NCBI GenBank assembly: GCA_036560145.1
Contig: DATBRV010000127.1
Span: 1-64,000 of the forward strand
Direction: 5' to 3'
DNA: 64,000 nt
Origin: DATBRV01 sp036560145
GTDB lineage: Bacteria > Myxococcota_A > UBA9160 > SMWR01
Notes under the pieces: model-generated
Told to the model about the DNA's origin: nothing
Seen by the model: the letters and a program-made list of their open reading frames with translations, nothing else
Databases searched by the model: none
Shown: positions 9,715-17,448 of the stretch, piece after piece
Position numbering within the stretch: position 1 is the stretch's first letter
Layout: every line of letters starts with the position of its first letter
Made by a program: the position numbers and the translations under genes

Positions 9715-10805
9715 CGGCCGCGCGGCCGGTAGATGCGGTTGTTCTGGTACTGCTCGAAGACGTGCGCGCACCAGCCCGAGACGCGGCTCATGGCGAACAC
9801 CGGCGTGAACAGGTCCACGGGGATCTGGAGGCTGTGGTAGACCGTCGCCGAGTAGAAGTCCACGTTCGGGAGCAGGCCCTTCTTGTTCTGCATCACGTCA
9901 TCGATGCGCGCGCTCATCTCGAACAGCTCCGGCCGGCCGATCTCGCGCGTGAGCTCGCGGCTCATCTCGCGCAGGATCCTGGCGCGGGGGTCGCCTTCTT
10001 TGTAGACCCGGTGTCCGAAGCCCATTATTTTGGCCTTGGCCGCGAACGCCTCGTCGAGCCAGGCCTCGATCGCCTCCAGCGAGCCGATCTCGAGCAGCAT
10101 CCGCATCACCTGCTCGTTCGCCCCGCCGTGCAGCGGCCCCTTGAGCGTTCCGATCGCGGCCATCACGCTCGAGTAGAGGCCCGAGAGGGTGCTCGAGGTC
10201 ACGCGCGCGGAGAACGCCGAGGCGTTCAGCTCGTGGTCGGCGTGCAGGATCAGACAGGTGTCGAGCTGCCGCACGCGGCGGGGATCGGGCTCGTGGCCCA
10301 GCAGCATGTAGAGGAAGTTCCACGCGATCGAGCGATCCGGGATCGGCTGGAGCGGCCACTGGCCGCTGCGGACGCGGTGGTAGGCCGCGATGATCGTCCC
10401 CAGGCGCGCGGTCAGGCGGATCGCCTTCCGCTCGTTGGCCGGATCCTCGATCACGTTGGCGTCGGGGTCGTGGAGCGACAGCCCTGCCACCACCGCGTGT
10501 AGGAAGTCCATCGGGTGCACCTGGGTCGGCAGCCCGTGGAACCAGGGGAAGGCTTCCGGCGGCAGCGCCATGTTGCGGTGCAGGGAGCGCTCGAAGGGCT
10601 CGAGCTCGGCGCGGGTGGGAAGCCGTCCGTGCCAGAGCAGGTAGACGACCTCCTCGAAGCTCGAGTGCGTCGCCAGATCCTCGATGGTGTAGCCGCGGTA
10701 GAGCAGGGTGCTGCCCGAGATCGTGCTGATCGAGGTCGTGCAGGCCACCACGTTCTCGAGTCCGCGATCGATGGCACCGGCAAATTCACCCGCGGGCTCG
10801 GTCAT
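9612..10805 (-). CDS. gltA: Citrate synthase (or 2-methylcitrate synthase)
   Basis: Condenses acetyl-CoA (or propionyl-CoA) with oxaloacetate. It is 397 residues, the length of the short dimeric class. Catalytic residues are visible in LILHADHELNASAF (His), LKGPLHGGANEQV (His) and NVDFYSATVYHSL (Asp); FGHRVYKEGDPRA and the C-terminal YRPRGRYAGP are also typical. The start at 10805 has AGGAGG 8 bases upstream. The last 20 or so residues (after PIDRR) are basic and low in conservation, and are encoded antisense to the end of the MFS gene. Citrate and methylcitrate synthases cannot be separated by eye; no prp genes are near. Confidence 0.93.
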   Translation of the reverse strand: MTEPAGEFAGAIDRGLENVVACTTSISTISGSTLLYRGYTIEDLATHSSFEEVVYLLWHGRLPTRAELEPFERSLHRNMALPPEAFPWFHGLPTQVHPMDFLHAVVAGLSLHDPDANVIEDPANERKAIRLTARLGTIIAAYHRVRSGQWPLQPIPDRSIAWNFLYMLLGHEPDPRRVRQLDTCLILHADHELNASAFSARVTSSTLSGLYSSVMAAIGTLKGPLHGGANEQVMRMLLEIGSLEAIEAWLDEAFAAKAKIMGFGHRVYKEGDPRARILREMSRELTREIGRPELFEMSARIDDVMQNKKGLLPNVDFYSATVYHSLQIPVDLFTPVFAMSRVSGWCAHVFEQYQNNRIYRPRGRYAGPIGLVYEPIDRRSQSKPAIRRQDETTKSTA

Positions 10806-10893
10806 CGCTCGTCCTCCTGGTCGCCGGGGCGCCGGCCGGAGCCGGCGGCGCCCTTCCTCGCAGCGACCATACCCTCCGGCCCGCGGCGCGCCC

Positions 10894-12510
10894 ATGGGCG
10901 ATTTTCGGCATCCCCGTATATTTCCGGCCGCGGTGTCCACCCTTCGCATCCCAGCCGGATTCCCCTGGCGGCGCCCGACGTTCGTCGTCGGAGCGCTGCT
11001 GGCTGCGTTCGCGTATCGCGATCTCCTGCTCTTCGAACCGCGCCGGGCGATCCCGGACCCGCTCGAGCGGATGCTCTTCGAGCCGGCGGACACCACGCCC
11101 GCCCTGATCGTCGCGTTCGCGCTCTGGCTGCTCTGGCGCCGTCGCGAGCGGTGGCGAGCCCTACCGGCCGGGCCCGGGCCGCTCGTCCTGACGCTTCCGC
11201 TGCTGGCTGCGGGCGCCGCCATCCTCGTCTGGGCGCGGCTCACGGAGGCCCACGACCTGCTCGTGTTCTCGCTGCTCGCAGCGGCCCTCGGCGTGGCTTC
11301 GATCTGGAAGGGCGCCGCGGGGATCCGGCTGCTCCTGCTTCCGGTCCTCTTCCTGCTCTTCGCGCTGCCGCTGCCGCCGGCGTTCGCGAACGGGCTGATC
11401 TTCCGCTTCCAGCTCTGGACGGCGGAGATCGTGGGCCGGCTGCTCTACCTGTTCGCGATGCCGGCCCGCGTGGTCGGGGAGACCATCCTCCGTTCCGACT
11501 TCACCTTCTCGGTGGTCGAGGGCTGCAGCGGCCTGCGTTCCGTGGTGACGCTCAGCATGCTCGCCGTGCTGATGGTCGATCTGTTCCGTCGTCACGGGCT
11601 GCACGCCGCGCTGTTGGTGCTGGCGGCCCCCTTCGTCGCCTTCGCCTTGAACGCGGTGCGCGCGATCGCGCTGATCGCGAATCCCCTCTCGACGCTGGCC
11701 GAGGTGCACATCGCACAGGGGGTCGCGATCCTGCTCTGCGGGCTGATCGCGCTCTACGCCCTCGACGGCGTGCTCGCGCGCCTGATCCCGCCCCGGGCGG
11801 CCAGCCCCGCGGCGCCGGTCGCGCGCGTCCCCGTCGTGCGAGGGCTCGGGGTCGCGACGCTCGTCTTCTTGTGCGCTCTCGCCGGGCTCTCCGCCCTGGT
11901 GGCGCCGTGGATCTCGCGCGATCCGGTCCCGCTCGGTCTCGCGTACCGATTCGCGCACCCGATCGGCGGCTGGCTCGCTACGCCGCTCGAGTCCGACCGC
12001 CTCTTTCTCGGCAGCGTGACCTTTCGGGATAGCGTCTTCCTGCGCTACCAGCGGGACGGCGATTCGGTGGACCTCTTCCTCGGGATCGGCGATCGCGGCC
12101 AGCGCTTCCTCAGCCCGCTTTCCCGCAAGACCGAACGGCTCGGCAGCGGCTGGATCATCGAGGAGCGGGCCCGGACCAGCCTCGGCGCCGGCGAGCCCGA
12201 GGTCGACGCCCTGATCGAGCGCTCGCCCACCCGGCGGGTGCTCGTGTACCACTGGGTGGACGGGAGCGCCGGTCCGCTGCCCGAGGCCCTGCGCAGCCTG
12301 TTGGCCCTCGACGCCACGCCCTGGGCCCAGCTGCGGGACCCGTTGGTGGTGAGGCTCGCCACCGAGATTGGAGGGCTGGGAGCCGAAGATCGCCAGCGAG
12401 CCGAGGCCCGCCTGCGGCGTTTCCTGAGCGACGTGCGGAGCGATTTAGACAAGCTGCTCCGTGATATGGATCACTTCTCGACCCATACCCGGCGGAAAGG
12501 ATTTTCCTGA
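10894..12510 (+). CDS. Exosortase with C-terminal EpsI-like domain
   Basis: Membrane transpeptidase that recognises PEP-CTERM sorting signals. It is about 538 residues with multiple hydrophobic helices. The catalytic set is visible: Cys211 in VVEGCSGLRS, Arg256 in NAVRAIAL and His272 in EVHIAQG. From about residue 330 a single helix precedes a periplasmic region of the EpsI/DUF3485 type (WISRDPV, then FLRYQRDGDSVDLFLGI and VLVYHWVDG), the fused arrangement seen in several exosortase types. An alternative GTG start exists at 10933. Likely substrates are the PEP-CTERM proteins at 13312-14067, 14208-14996 and 54716-55621. Confidence 0.92.
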   Translation: MGDFRHPRIFPAAVSTLRIPAGFPWRRPTFVVGALLAAFAYRDLLLFEPRRAIPDPLERMLFEPADTTPALIVAFALWLLWRRRERWRALPAGPGPLVLTLPLLAAGAAILVWARLTEAHDLLVFSLLAAALGVASIWKGAAGIRLLLLPVLFLLFALPLPPAFANGLIFRFQLWTAEIVGRLLYLFAMPARVVGETILRSDFTFSVVEGCSGLRSVVTLSMLAVLMVDLFRRHGLHAALLVLAAPFVAFALNAVRAIALIANPLSTLAEVHIAQGVAILLCGLIALYALDGVLARLIPPRAASPAAPVARVPVVRGLGVATLVFLCALAGLSALVAPWISRDPVPLGLAYRFAHPIGGWLATPLESDRLFLGSVTFRDSVFLRYQRDGDSVDLFLGIGDRGQRFLSPLSRKTERLGSGWIIEERARTSLGAGEPEVDALIERSPTRRVLVYHWVDGSAGPLPEALRSLLALDATPWAQLRDPLVVRLATEIGGLGAEDRQRAEARLRRFLSDVRSDLDKLLRDMDHFSTHTRRKGFS

Positions 12511-12537
12511 ATTGCTGAATCTAGGAAAAGATTTTCC
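12494..12537. promoter_or_regulatory. Twin near-palindromic 14-mers, candidate activator-binding sites
   Basis: GGAAAGGATTTTCC at 12494-12507 and GGAAAAGATTTTCC at 12524-12537 differ at one base, are nearly self-complementary, and lie exactly 30 bp apart (about three helical turns). They end 66 bp before the -24 element of the sigma-54 promoter at 12604, the usual place for enhancer-binding-protein sites. The first copy overlaps the last codons of the exosortase gene. The binding protein is not in the window; a PrsR-type regulator is the obvious candidate. Confidence 0.6.
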
Positions 12538-12603
12538 CGCTCGGAGCCGGTCTCTCGATCAATGGACCCAATGAAATCAAGCACTTGAGTACGATTCTGG
12601 GCT

Positions 12604-12619
12604 TGGCCCATGTCTTGCA
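12604..12619 (+). promoter_or_regulatory. Sigma-54 (RpoN) promoter for the dockerin/PEP-CTERM operon
   Basis: TGGCCC at 12604-12609 and TTGCA at 12615-12619 give the exact GG-N10-GC spacing and match the TGGCAC-N5-TTGCA consensus at all but one base. Transcription would start near 12630, leaving a leader of about 175 bases. Control of PEP-CTERM genes by RpoN with PrsK/PrsR is established for other exosortase bacteria. Apart from this element and the twin sites just upstream, the 293-bp gap 12511-12803 shows only a weak TTGACA at 12686-12691 lacking a good -10. Confidence 0.7.
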
Positions 12620-12803
12620 ATCCTATTGGATCAGCACTAGGGCACCCTGCGGGGGTCACGGCGACTTCCATGCCCTGAGAGCGACTTGACACGGAGTTTG
12701 CGCATCAGGCCACTACTCGAATGGGGGCGGCCTCTTGTAACTGGACGGAAGTGGACTTCTAGGGCCTAATGCAACCGCTTCGACTTACCGAGGAGAATGA
12801 ATC

Positions 12804-13235
12804 ATGAAGATCAGTTTGATGGCACTCGTCGCAGGGTTCTGTCTGGTGGTGGGTCTCCCGCTGGCAGCGACGGCCGGCCCTACGCCGGGAGGTCCCGATA
12901 GCGATGGTGACGGTGTCGAGGACACCTTCGACAACTGCTACCTCGCTCCGGACGTCAACCCCGACCAGAAGGACGTCGACCACGACGGGTGCGGGAACAT
13001 CTGCGATTCCGATGCGAACAACGACGGCGTCGTGAACGCTTCGGACTTCAGCGCCTTCAAGGCATCGTACCTGAAGGGCGAGGGAGACCCGGGCTACAAC
13101 GGGAGCTTCGACGCTACCTGCGAGGGTGTCGTCAACGCTTCGGATTTCTCGGTCTTCAAGGCGAACTACCTGCAGGTCACTGGGCCGTCGGGCTTCCCCG
13201 CGTCGCAGCGGTCTGGCGGCTGCACGGGGCCGTAA
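12804..13235 (+). CDS. Secreted dockerin-like / calcium-binding repeat protein
   Basis: 143 residues. A signal peptide covers about 1-25 (hydrophobic LMALVAGFCLVVGLPLAA, cleavage near ATAG). An acidic calcium-type loop DSDGDGVEDTFDNC follows, then two dockerin-like repeats: DANNDGVVNASDFSAFKASYL and a shorter EGVVNASDFSVFKANYL. The Cys residues could pair outside the cell. The C terminus GPSGFPASQRSGGCTGP recurs in the partial gene at 63774-64000, so this is a family. GAGGAG stands 8 bases before the ATG. It is the first gene after the sigma-54 promoter and is probably co-transcribed with the PEP-CTERM gene 76 bp downstream. No cohesin partner is visible in the window. Confidence 0.85.
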   Translation: MKISLMALVAGFCLVVGLPLAATAGPTPGGPDSDGDGVEDTFDNCYLAPDVNPDQKDVDHDGCGNICDSDANNDGVVNASDFSAFKASYLKGEGDPGYNGSFDATCEGVVNASDFSVFKANYLQVTGPSGFPASQRSGGCTGP

Positions 13236-13311
13236 CTAGCGACGTAAGGTTTCGGATCTTTGGATCACGGATCTCTCAATGGACTCTCTGAATAATCGAG
13301 GAGACAGGATA

Positions 13312-14067
13312 ATGCGGAAAGTGCTCTCAGTTGCGATGATGGCGGCCATGCTGGGCCTCGTCGGTATGACGAGGGACGCAGGCGCGGCCGTCACGGTTGC
13401 GATCGAATGGGGTGCCTGCCAGGGTGTTTGTACCGGTCTGGGTACGAGCGCCGTGACGGTCTCGGCTGCCAGCGGGCAGACCCTCCGACTGGACGTGTTC
13501 CTGAGTCACGACCTGACCCAGGGCCTGGAATCCCACACGTTCTCGGTGAACTTCGACATGAACGCCGCCGGGACGTCCCTTGACAACGAGCTCAACTTCA
13601 CGGGCGGCATGGCGCCGACCGAGTGGGCGGGTTCGGACGTCGATCCGGGCACGGGCGTGTCCACCTACGGGCCGTTCACGGCTGGCTTGACGATTCTCGA
13701 GTCGTCCGGCGCTGCCGGTGGCCGCGTGAACTCGTTCGAGAGCGGTGGCCTCACCGGCGTTCTGCCGCGCAACGGCGCGGCGTACACGGTCGGCACGAGT
13801 TCGGCGACGGCGCCCGCTCGCTACCGCGTTGGCCAGGTGTTCTTCACCACCAACGCCGTGGGCAACGACGGCAACGACGTGTTCGCCGGGCTGTTCAACG
13901 GCCTCTTCGACCTGATCGTCGACGGCCTCAGCGTCACGGTTCCGCCGGGCACGATCACGTTCGGCTCGGGGAGCGTGAACCTGGTTCCGGAGCCGGGCAC
14001 GGTTTCCCTCCTGGGCCTCGGCCTCGTCGGCCTGGTCCTCGCGGGTCGCCGCAGCCGCCGGTCCTAA
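13312..14067 (+). CDS. PEP-CTERM protein, first of a tandem pair
   Basis: 251 residues, secreted. The start at 13312 has GAGGAGA 8-14 bases upstream. A signal peptide covers about 1-25 (MRKVLSVAMMAAMLGLVG...AGA). The mature part is a beta-rich domain of unknown function containing LTQGLESHTFSVNFD, EWAGSDVDPGTGVS and VDGLSVTVPPGTITFG. The tail is a full PEP-CTERM sorting signal: VPEPG, a hydrophobic helix, then RRSRRS. Such proteins are processed by exosortase, cut near the PEP motif and released or anchored, often in the extracellular matrix. A strong hairpin at 14100 closes the transcript. Confidence 0.93.
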   Translation: MRKVLSVAMMAAMLGLVGMTRDAGAAVTVAIEWGACQGVCTGLGTSAVTVSAASGQTLRLDVFLSHDLTQGLESHTFSVNFDMNAAGTSLDNELNFTGGMAPTEWAGSDVDPGTGVSTYGPFTAGLTILESSGAAGGRVNSFESGGLTGVLPRNGAAYTVGTSSATAPARYRVGQVFFTTNAVGNDGNDVFAGLFNGLFDLIVDGLSVTVPPGTITFGSGSVNLVPEPGTVSLLGLGLVGLVLAGRRSRRS

Positions 14068-14099
14068 GCTGAACTGACGCTCCTGCGAGCGTCTTCAGG

Positions 14100-14136
14100 G
14101 CGCCCCGGGCCTCACGGCCCGGGGCGCTTCGCTTTT
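14100..14136 (+). terminator. Rho-independent terminator after the first PEP-CTERM gene
   Basis: A perfect 12-bp stem (GCGCCCCGGGCC at 14100-14111 with GGCCCGGGGCGC at 14116-14127), a TCAC loop, and then TTCGCTTTT. It lies 33 bp after the stop and ahead of the separate promoter for the second paralogue. Confidence 0.75.
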
Positions 14137-14151
14137 GGGGCGCTGATTCGA

Positions 14152-14180
14152 TTGACACCAGGGTGCAGCACGGGTCTACT
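14152..14180 (+). promoter_or_regulatory. Sigma-70-type promoter candidate for the second PEP-CTERM gene
   Basis: TTGACA (14152-14157, perfect -35), a 17-bp spacer, and TCTACT (14175-14180, 4 of 6). The GTG start is 28 bp downstream with GGAGG between. This suggests that the second paralogue is expressed independently of the sigma-54 unit. Confidence 0.6.
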
Positions 14181-14207
14181 CGTCGGTAGGCGATCGGAGG
14201 CAGCATC

Positions 14208-14996
14208 GTGAAGAACCGGATTGCGTTCGGGTTGGCGGTCGCGGCGCTCGTGTGGCTGGCCGGGGCGACGAAGGACGCGACTGCGGCGGTCACGATCTCG
14301 CTCGAGTGGGGCGCGTGCGGCGGCGGCGCGGGCGGCTGCACCGCCACGGGAGGCAATCTCATCGCCGTGGGTGCCGGAGGTGGGCAGACGCTGCGGCTCG
14401 ACGTCTACCTGAGGCATGACCTGACCCAGGGTCTCGAGTCGCACACGTTCTCGCTGAACTTCGACACCGCCCTCGACAATGAGCTGAGCTTCACCGCCGG
14501 CATGGCGCCGGTGGAGTGGGCGGGCTCGGACGTCGACCCGGGCACGGGCGTGTCCAGCTACGGGCCGTTCACGGCTGGCTTGACGATCCAGGAGTCGACG
14601 CCCAGCCAGGCAGGCCGCGTCAACTCGTTCGAGAGCGGTGGCCTCACCGGTGTTCTGCCCGCCAACGGGCTTGCTTACACGGTTGGGACGAGCACCGCGA
14701 CGGCGCCTGCACGCTACCGCGTCGGGCAGGTGTTCTTCACCGCCATCAACACCCCGATCGATGATGGCAGTGACGTGTTCTCCGGGCTGTTCAACGGCCT
14801 CTTCGACCTGATCGTCGACGGCGTCAGCGTCACGGTGCCGCCGGGCACGATCACGTTCGGGACCGCGGGCCTCTACCCCGTCGCGATTCCCGAGCCCGGG
14901 ACGAGCTCGCTCCTCGGTCTGGGCCTTCTGGGCCTGGTCCTGGCGGCTCGCGGGCGCCGCCGGTCCAAAGCCTTCATTCGCGCTCGGGCAGACTGA
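14208..14996 (+). CDS. PEP-CTERM protein, second tandem paralogue
   Basis: 262 residues from a GTG start with CGGAGG upstream. It is closely similar to the preceding protein through the whole mature region (for example TLRLDVYLRHDLTQGLESH, VNSFESGGLTGVLP, APARYRVGQVFFT), which marks a recent tandem duplication. The sorting signal is IPEPG, a hydrophobic helix, and an Arg-rich end (ARGRRRS), followed by an extra 9-residue tail not seen in its twin. The last 23 bp overlap the lipoprotein gene on the other strand. It differs most from its twin in the Cys-containing N-terminal loop (ACGGGAGGC against ACQGVC). Confidence 0.92.
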   Translation: MKNRIAFGLAVAALVWLAGATKDATAAVTISLEWGACGGGAGGCTATGGNLIAVGAGGGQTLRLDVYLRHDLTQGLESHTFSLNFDTALDNELSFTAGMAPVEWAGSDVDPGTGVSSYGPFTAGLTIQESTPSQAGRVNSFESGGLTGVLPANGLAYTVGTSTATAPARYRVGQVFFTAINTPIDDGSDVFSGLFNGLFDLIVDGVSVTVPPGTITFGTAGLYPVAIPEPGTSSLLGLGLLGLVLAARGRRRSKAFIRARAD

Positions 14997-15492
14997 ACTC
15001 GAGCACGCGGGGCAGGAAGCGGCCGCGGGGGACCTCTCCCCGCAGCTCGCGTCGCTCGCCGCCCGGCGCTTCCACGGTCACCAGGAACGGCTGGGAGTCA
15101 GCGCCTCCCGGGCAGGTCTCGGCGCTGTCGACGCCCACCCGGTAGCGGCCAGGAGGCGCGCTCGCGAACACGACGGTCTCGACCCGGGGCGCCGGGTCGT
15201 CGCAGCGGAGATCGGCCTCGAGACGGCCGCCGCTCGCCTGCGATGGGCTATTGGCGTAGTAGACGGTCTCCTGCGAGGGATCCGTCAGGTAGAGGTCGAG
15301 ATCCGCGCCCTCGCCGAAGACGAGCGAGACGCGCAGCTCGCCCGGGGCCGGCGGCGTTCGCGGCGGCGCCAGCAGCGGCGCGGGGCCCGAGGCGCAGCCG
15401 GCGGCGAGCGCGAAGCCGCAGAGCGCCGACAGCGCCCCAACCCGGGCGGCGTTAGCATCGAGCCGCCGGGCCCCTCGCGGAGACCTTCGCAT
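14974..15492 (-). CDS. Lipoprotein with YfaP/DUF2135-like domain
   Basis: About 172 residues. The N terminus reads as a lipoprotein signal with the lipobox LAAGC (Cys about 33). The domain carries the pattern seen in YfaP/DUF2135 proteins: ADLDLYLTDPSQETVYYANS, SGGRLEADLRCDD and an ending PPGRYRVGVDSAE, which suggests an immunoglobulin-like, possibly metal-binding fold at the cell surface. The function is unknown. Its ATG (15490-15492) and the ATG of the divergent gene (15491) overlap, so one of the two starts, or both, may really lie further in. No promoter fits between them. Confidence 0.65.
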   Translation of the reverse strand: MRRSPRGARRLDANAARVGALSALCGFALAAGCASGPAPLLAPPRTPPAPGELRVSLVFGEGADLDLYLTDPSQETVYYANSPSQASGGRLEADLRCDDPAPRVETVVFASAPPGRYRVGVDSAETCPGGADSQPFLVTVEAPGGERRELRGEVPRGRFLPRVLEFSLPERE

Positions 15493-17341
15493 GCGATTCC
15501 GATTCCCCTTGCGCGCAGGGCGCTCGCTCTTCGCAGCGGCGCTCGTGATTCTACCGGCGCTGGCCGCGAACGCCGCGCCGGGCGGGCTGCGCATCCAGGG
15601 CGAGCTGCGCGACGCGAGCGGGAATCCGGTTCCCGGCGCGATGATCCGCTTCCGGGCCGGCGACCCCGCGCATGGGCTGAGCGTCTTCGCCGACGAGACC
15701 GGCCGCTTCCGTTCGCCGCCGCTTCCGAGCGCCGGCCCCTGGGACGTGCGCGTGCGCCGGATCGGCTGGCGAGACCTACACGCTACCGCGACGGCCAGCG
15801 ACCCCGCCGCGGCGCTCGCGCTCGTGCTCGCGCGCGAGGACGATCCCGCGCAGCTGGCCGCGCAGCTTCCGGCGAACCGCTGGTATCAGCTGGTGCTGGC
15901 GAGGATCGAGGATCCGGCCCAGCGCGAGGAGCTCAAGCGCCAGTGCACCTACTGCCACCAGCAGGGCTCGGCGGCCACCCGCGTGGTCCGCGACGAGGCG
16001 CAGTGGCGCAAGCTGCTCGCGCTGATGGGTCGCATGGGCGGCATGCTCTCGACGGACCTCCGCGAGCAGCTGCCGGCGCTCTTCACCGCCGCCTACCAGC
16101 CGGAGAGCGCGATCCCAGCGCTCACGGCGCGCATGCACGAGCCCGATTTCGAGCCGCCTCCGGTGCCCGAGGCGCGGCGCGCGGTGATCGAGGACTGGGA
16201 GCTCGGCGACCGCGCCTCCATGCAGCACGACGTGACCATGCACCCGGACGGGCGGCTCTATTCGGTCGACATGAGCCATGATCGGCTCTACCGGCTGGAT
16301 CCGAGCGTCCCGGGCGGCGCGCGCGAGGCCTGGGACATCCCGCGCGGCGAGCTTCCCCTGGGCGGGGTCTTCGCGAGTGTGGGCTCGCCGCAGCCGCCGA
16401 CCTCGGACGCGCACGTCGGGCCGCATTCGCTCCAGGTCGCGCCCGACGGCGCGATCTGGATCACGCTCGCGCTCGGCAACCAGCTGGCCCGCTTCGACCC
16501 GGCCAGCGAGCGCTTCGAGGTGGTGGCGCTCGAGCACGGCTTCTATCCGCACACGCTGCGCTTCGACGCACGCGGCCGCATCTGGTACACGATCGCCGCG
16601 TCGAATCACCTGGGCATGTACGACCCCGCGACGCAGGAGCAGCGCGAGCTGCGGCTGCCGGCGCGCGATCTCGGCCAGGCGATGATCCTGCGCATGCTGC
16701 CGATGCTGCTCTGGATGAATCGGCATCTGGATCTGCGCGGCGCCGCCGCCGAGAGCGACGGCGTCACGATGCCGGTGCCCTACGGCGTCGACGTGGCCCC
16801 CGACGGCTCGGTCTGGTTCAGCCAGCTCAACGAGCACCGGATCGGTCGCGTGGATCCCGACAGCTTCGCGATCGAGATGATCGACACCCCGTTCGCGGCG
16901 CCGCGCCGCCTGCGCTTCGACGCGGAGGGCCGGCTCTGGATTCCGTCGTTCTCCGAGAGCCTGATCGCGCGCTTCGACCCCGGCACCCGCGCCTTCGAGC
17001 GCTGGGAGCTGCCGATCGAGCCGCGCGGCAGCGAGACCCCCTACGCGCTGCACGTCGACGCGGCGAGCGGGGCGGTCTGGATCTGCGGCACCAACAGCGA
17101 CACGCTGATCCGCTTCGAGCCCGCCAGCGAGCGATTCACGGTCTACCCGCTCCCCACCCGGGTCACCTACACGCGCGAGATCGCCTTCGACGCGCAGGGC
17201 CGCGTCTGGACCTCGAACTCGAACTCGCCCGCCTGGCAGATCGAGGGCGGGATGCCGCAGGTGCTGCGGCTGGATCCGGACGGGGAGGCGGTGCGCCTGG
17301 CCGCCAGCGCCGCCCCGCCGCCGTCGCCGGTCGAGCCTTAG
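15491..17341 (+). CDS. Exported protein: carboxypeptidase-regulatory-like domain, CxxCH site and Vgb/NHL-type beta-propeller
   Basis: 616 residues with an N-terminal signal peptide (LFAAALVILPALAANA). Residues about 30-115 form a CarboxypepD_reg-like beta sandwich (GELRDASGNPVPGAMIRF). CTYCH at residues 152-156 is a single c-type heme site. From about 230 a six-bladed propeller of the virginiamycin-B-lyase/streptogramin type follows, with repeats such as HSLQVAPDGAIWITLALGNQLARFDP and LRFDARGRIWYTIAASNHLGMYDP. The heme site plus propeller, and the PQQ-type dehydrogenase that follows, point to a periplasmic redox role rather than antibiotic resistance; this is inference. The stop overlaps the first repeat-derived GTG at 17341. 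Confidence 0.8.
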   Translation: MRFRFPLRAGRSLFAAALVILPALAANAAPGGLRIQGELRDASGNPVPGAMIRFRAGDPAHGLSVFADETGRFRSPPLPSAGPWDVRVRRIGWRDLHATATASDPAAALALVLAREDDPAQLAAQLPANRWYQLVLARIEDPAQREELKRQCTYCHQQGSAATRVVRDEAQWRKLLALMGRMGGMLSTDLREQLPALFTAAYQPESAIPALTARMHEPDFEPPPVPEARRAVIEDWELGDRASMQHDVTMHPDGRLYSVDMSHDRLYRLDPSVPGGAREAWDIPRGELPLGGVFASVGSPQPPTSDAHVGPHSLQVAPDGAIWITLALGNQLARFDPASERFEVVALEHGFYPHTLRFDARGRIWYTIAASNHLGMYDPATQEQRELRLPARDLGQAMILRMLPMLLWMNRHLDLRGAAAESDGVTMPVPYGVDVAPDGSVWFSQLNEHRIGRVDPDSFAIEMIDTPFAAPRRLRFDAEGRLWIPSFSESLIARFDPGTRAFERWELPIEPRGSETPYALHVDAASGAVWICGTNSDTLIRFEPASERFTVYPLPTRVTYTREIAFDAQGRVWTSNSNSPAWQIEGGMPQVLRLDPDGEAVRLAASAAPPPSPVEP

Positions 17342-17448
17342 TGAACTCCGCTCGCCTTCGGCTCGCCGCGCGACCGCTACGCGGTCTGGCACGAGTGAAC
17401 TCCGCTCGCCTCCGGCTCGCTGCGCGACCGCTATGCGGTCTTGCGCGA
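17341..17448 (+). repeat. Two tandem 54-bp units of the dispersed gene-end repeat (locus A)
   Basis: Unit 1 is 17341-17394 and unit 2 is 17395-17448; a partial third core continues at 17449. Each starts GTGAACTCCGCTCGCC and ends with a hairpin GACCGC-TAC-GCGGTC (17372-17386) or GACCGC-TAT-GCGGTC (17426-17440). The units lie directly on the stop of the propeller gene and stay in frame with the downstream dehydrogenase, so they can encode an Arg/Leu/Ala-rich extension of 18 residues per unit. Related copies occur at 25468, 46003 and 53903. Confidence 0.85.

Noticed and set aside
12686..12714. A sigma-70 promoter (TTGACA at 12686) for the dockerin-like gene
   Set aside because: No acceptable -10 lies 16-18 bp downstream, whereas the sigma-54 element upstream is nearly perfect.
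15491..17341. Virginiamycin B lyase (antibiotic resistance)
   Set aside because: The extra regulatory-like domain, the heme-binding CxxCH and the neighbouring PQQ-type dehydrogenase do not fit a resistance lyase.
17341..17448. Short tandem repeats as a CRISPR array
   Set aside because: The units are adjacent without unique spacers, and no cas genes are present; the copies at 53903 likewise.
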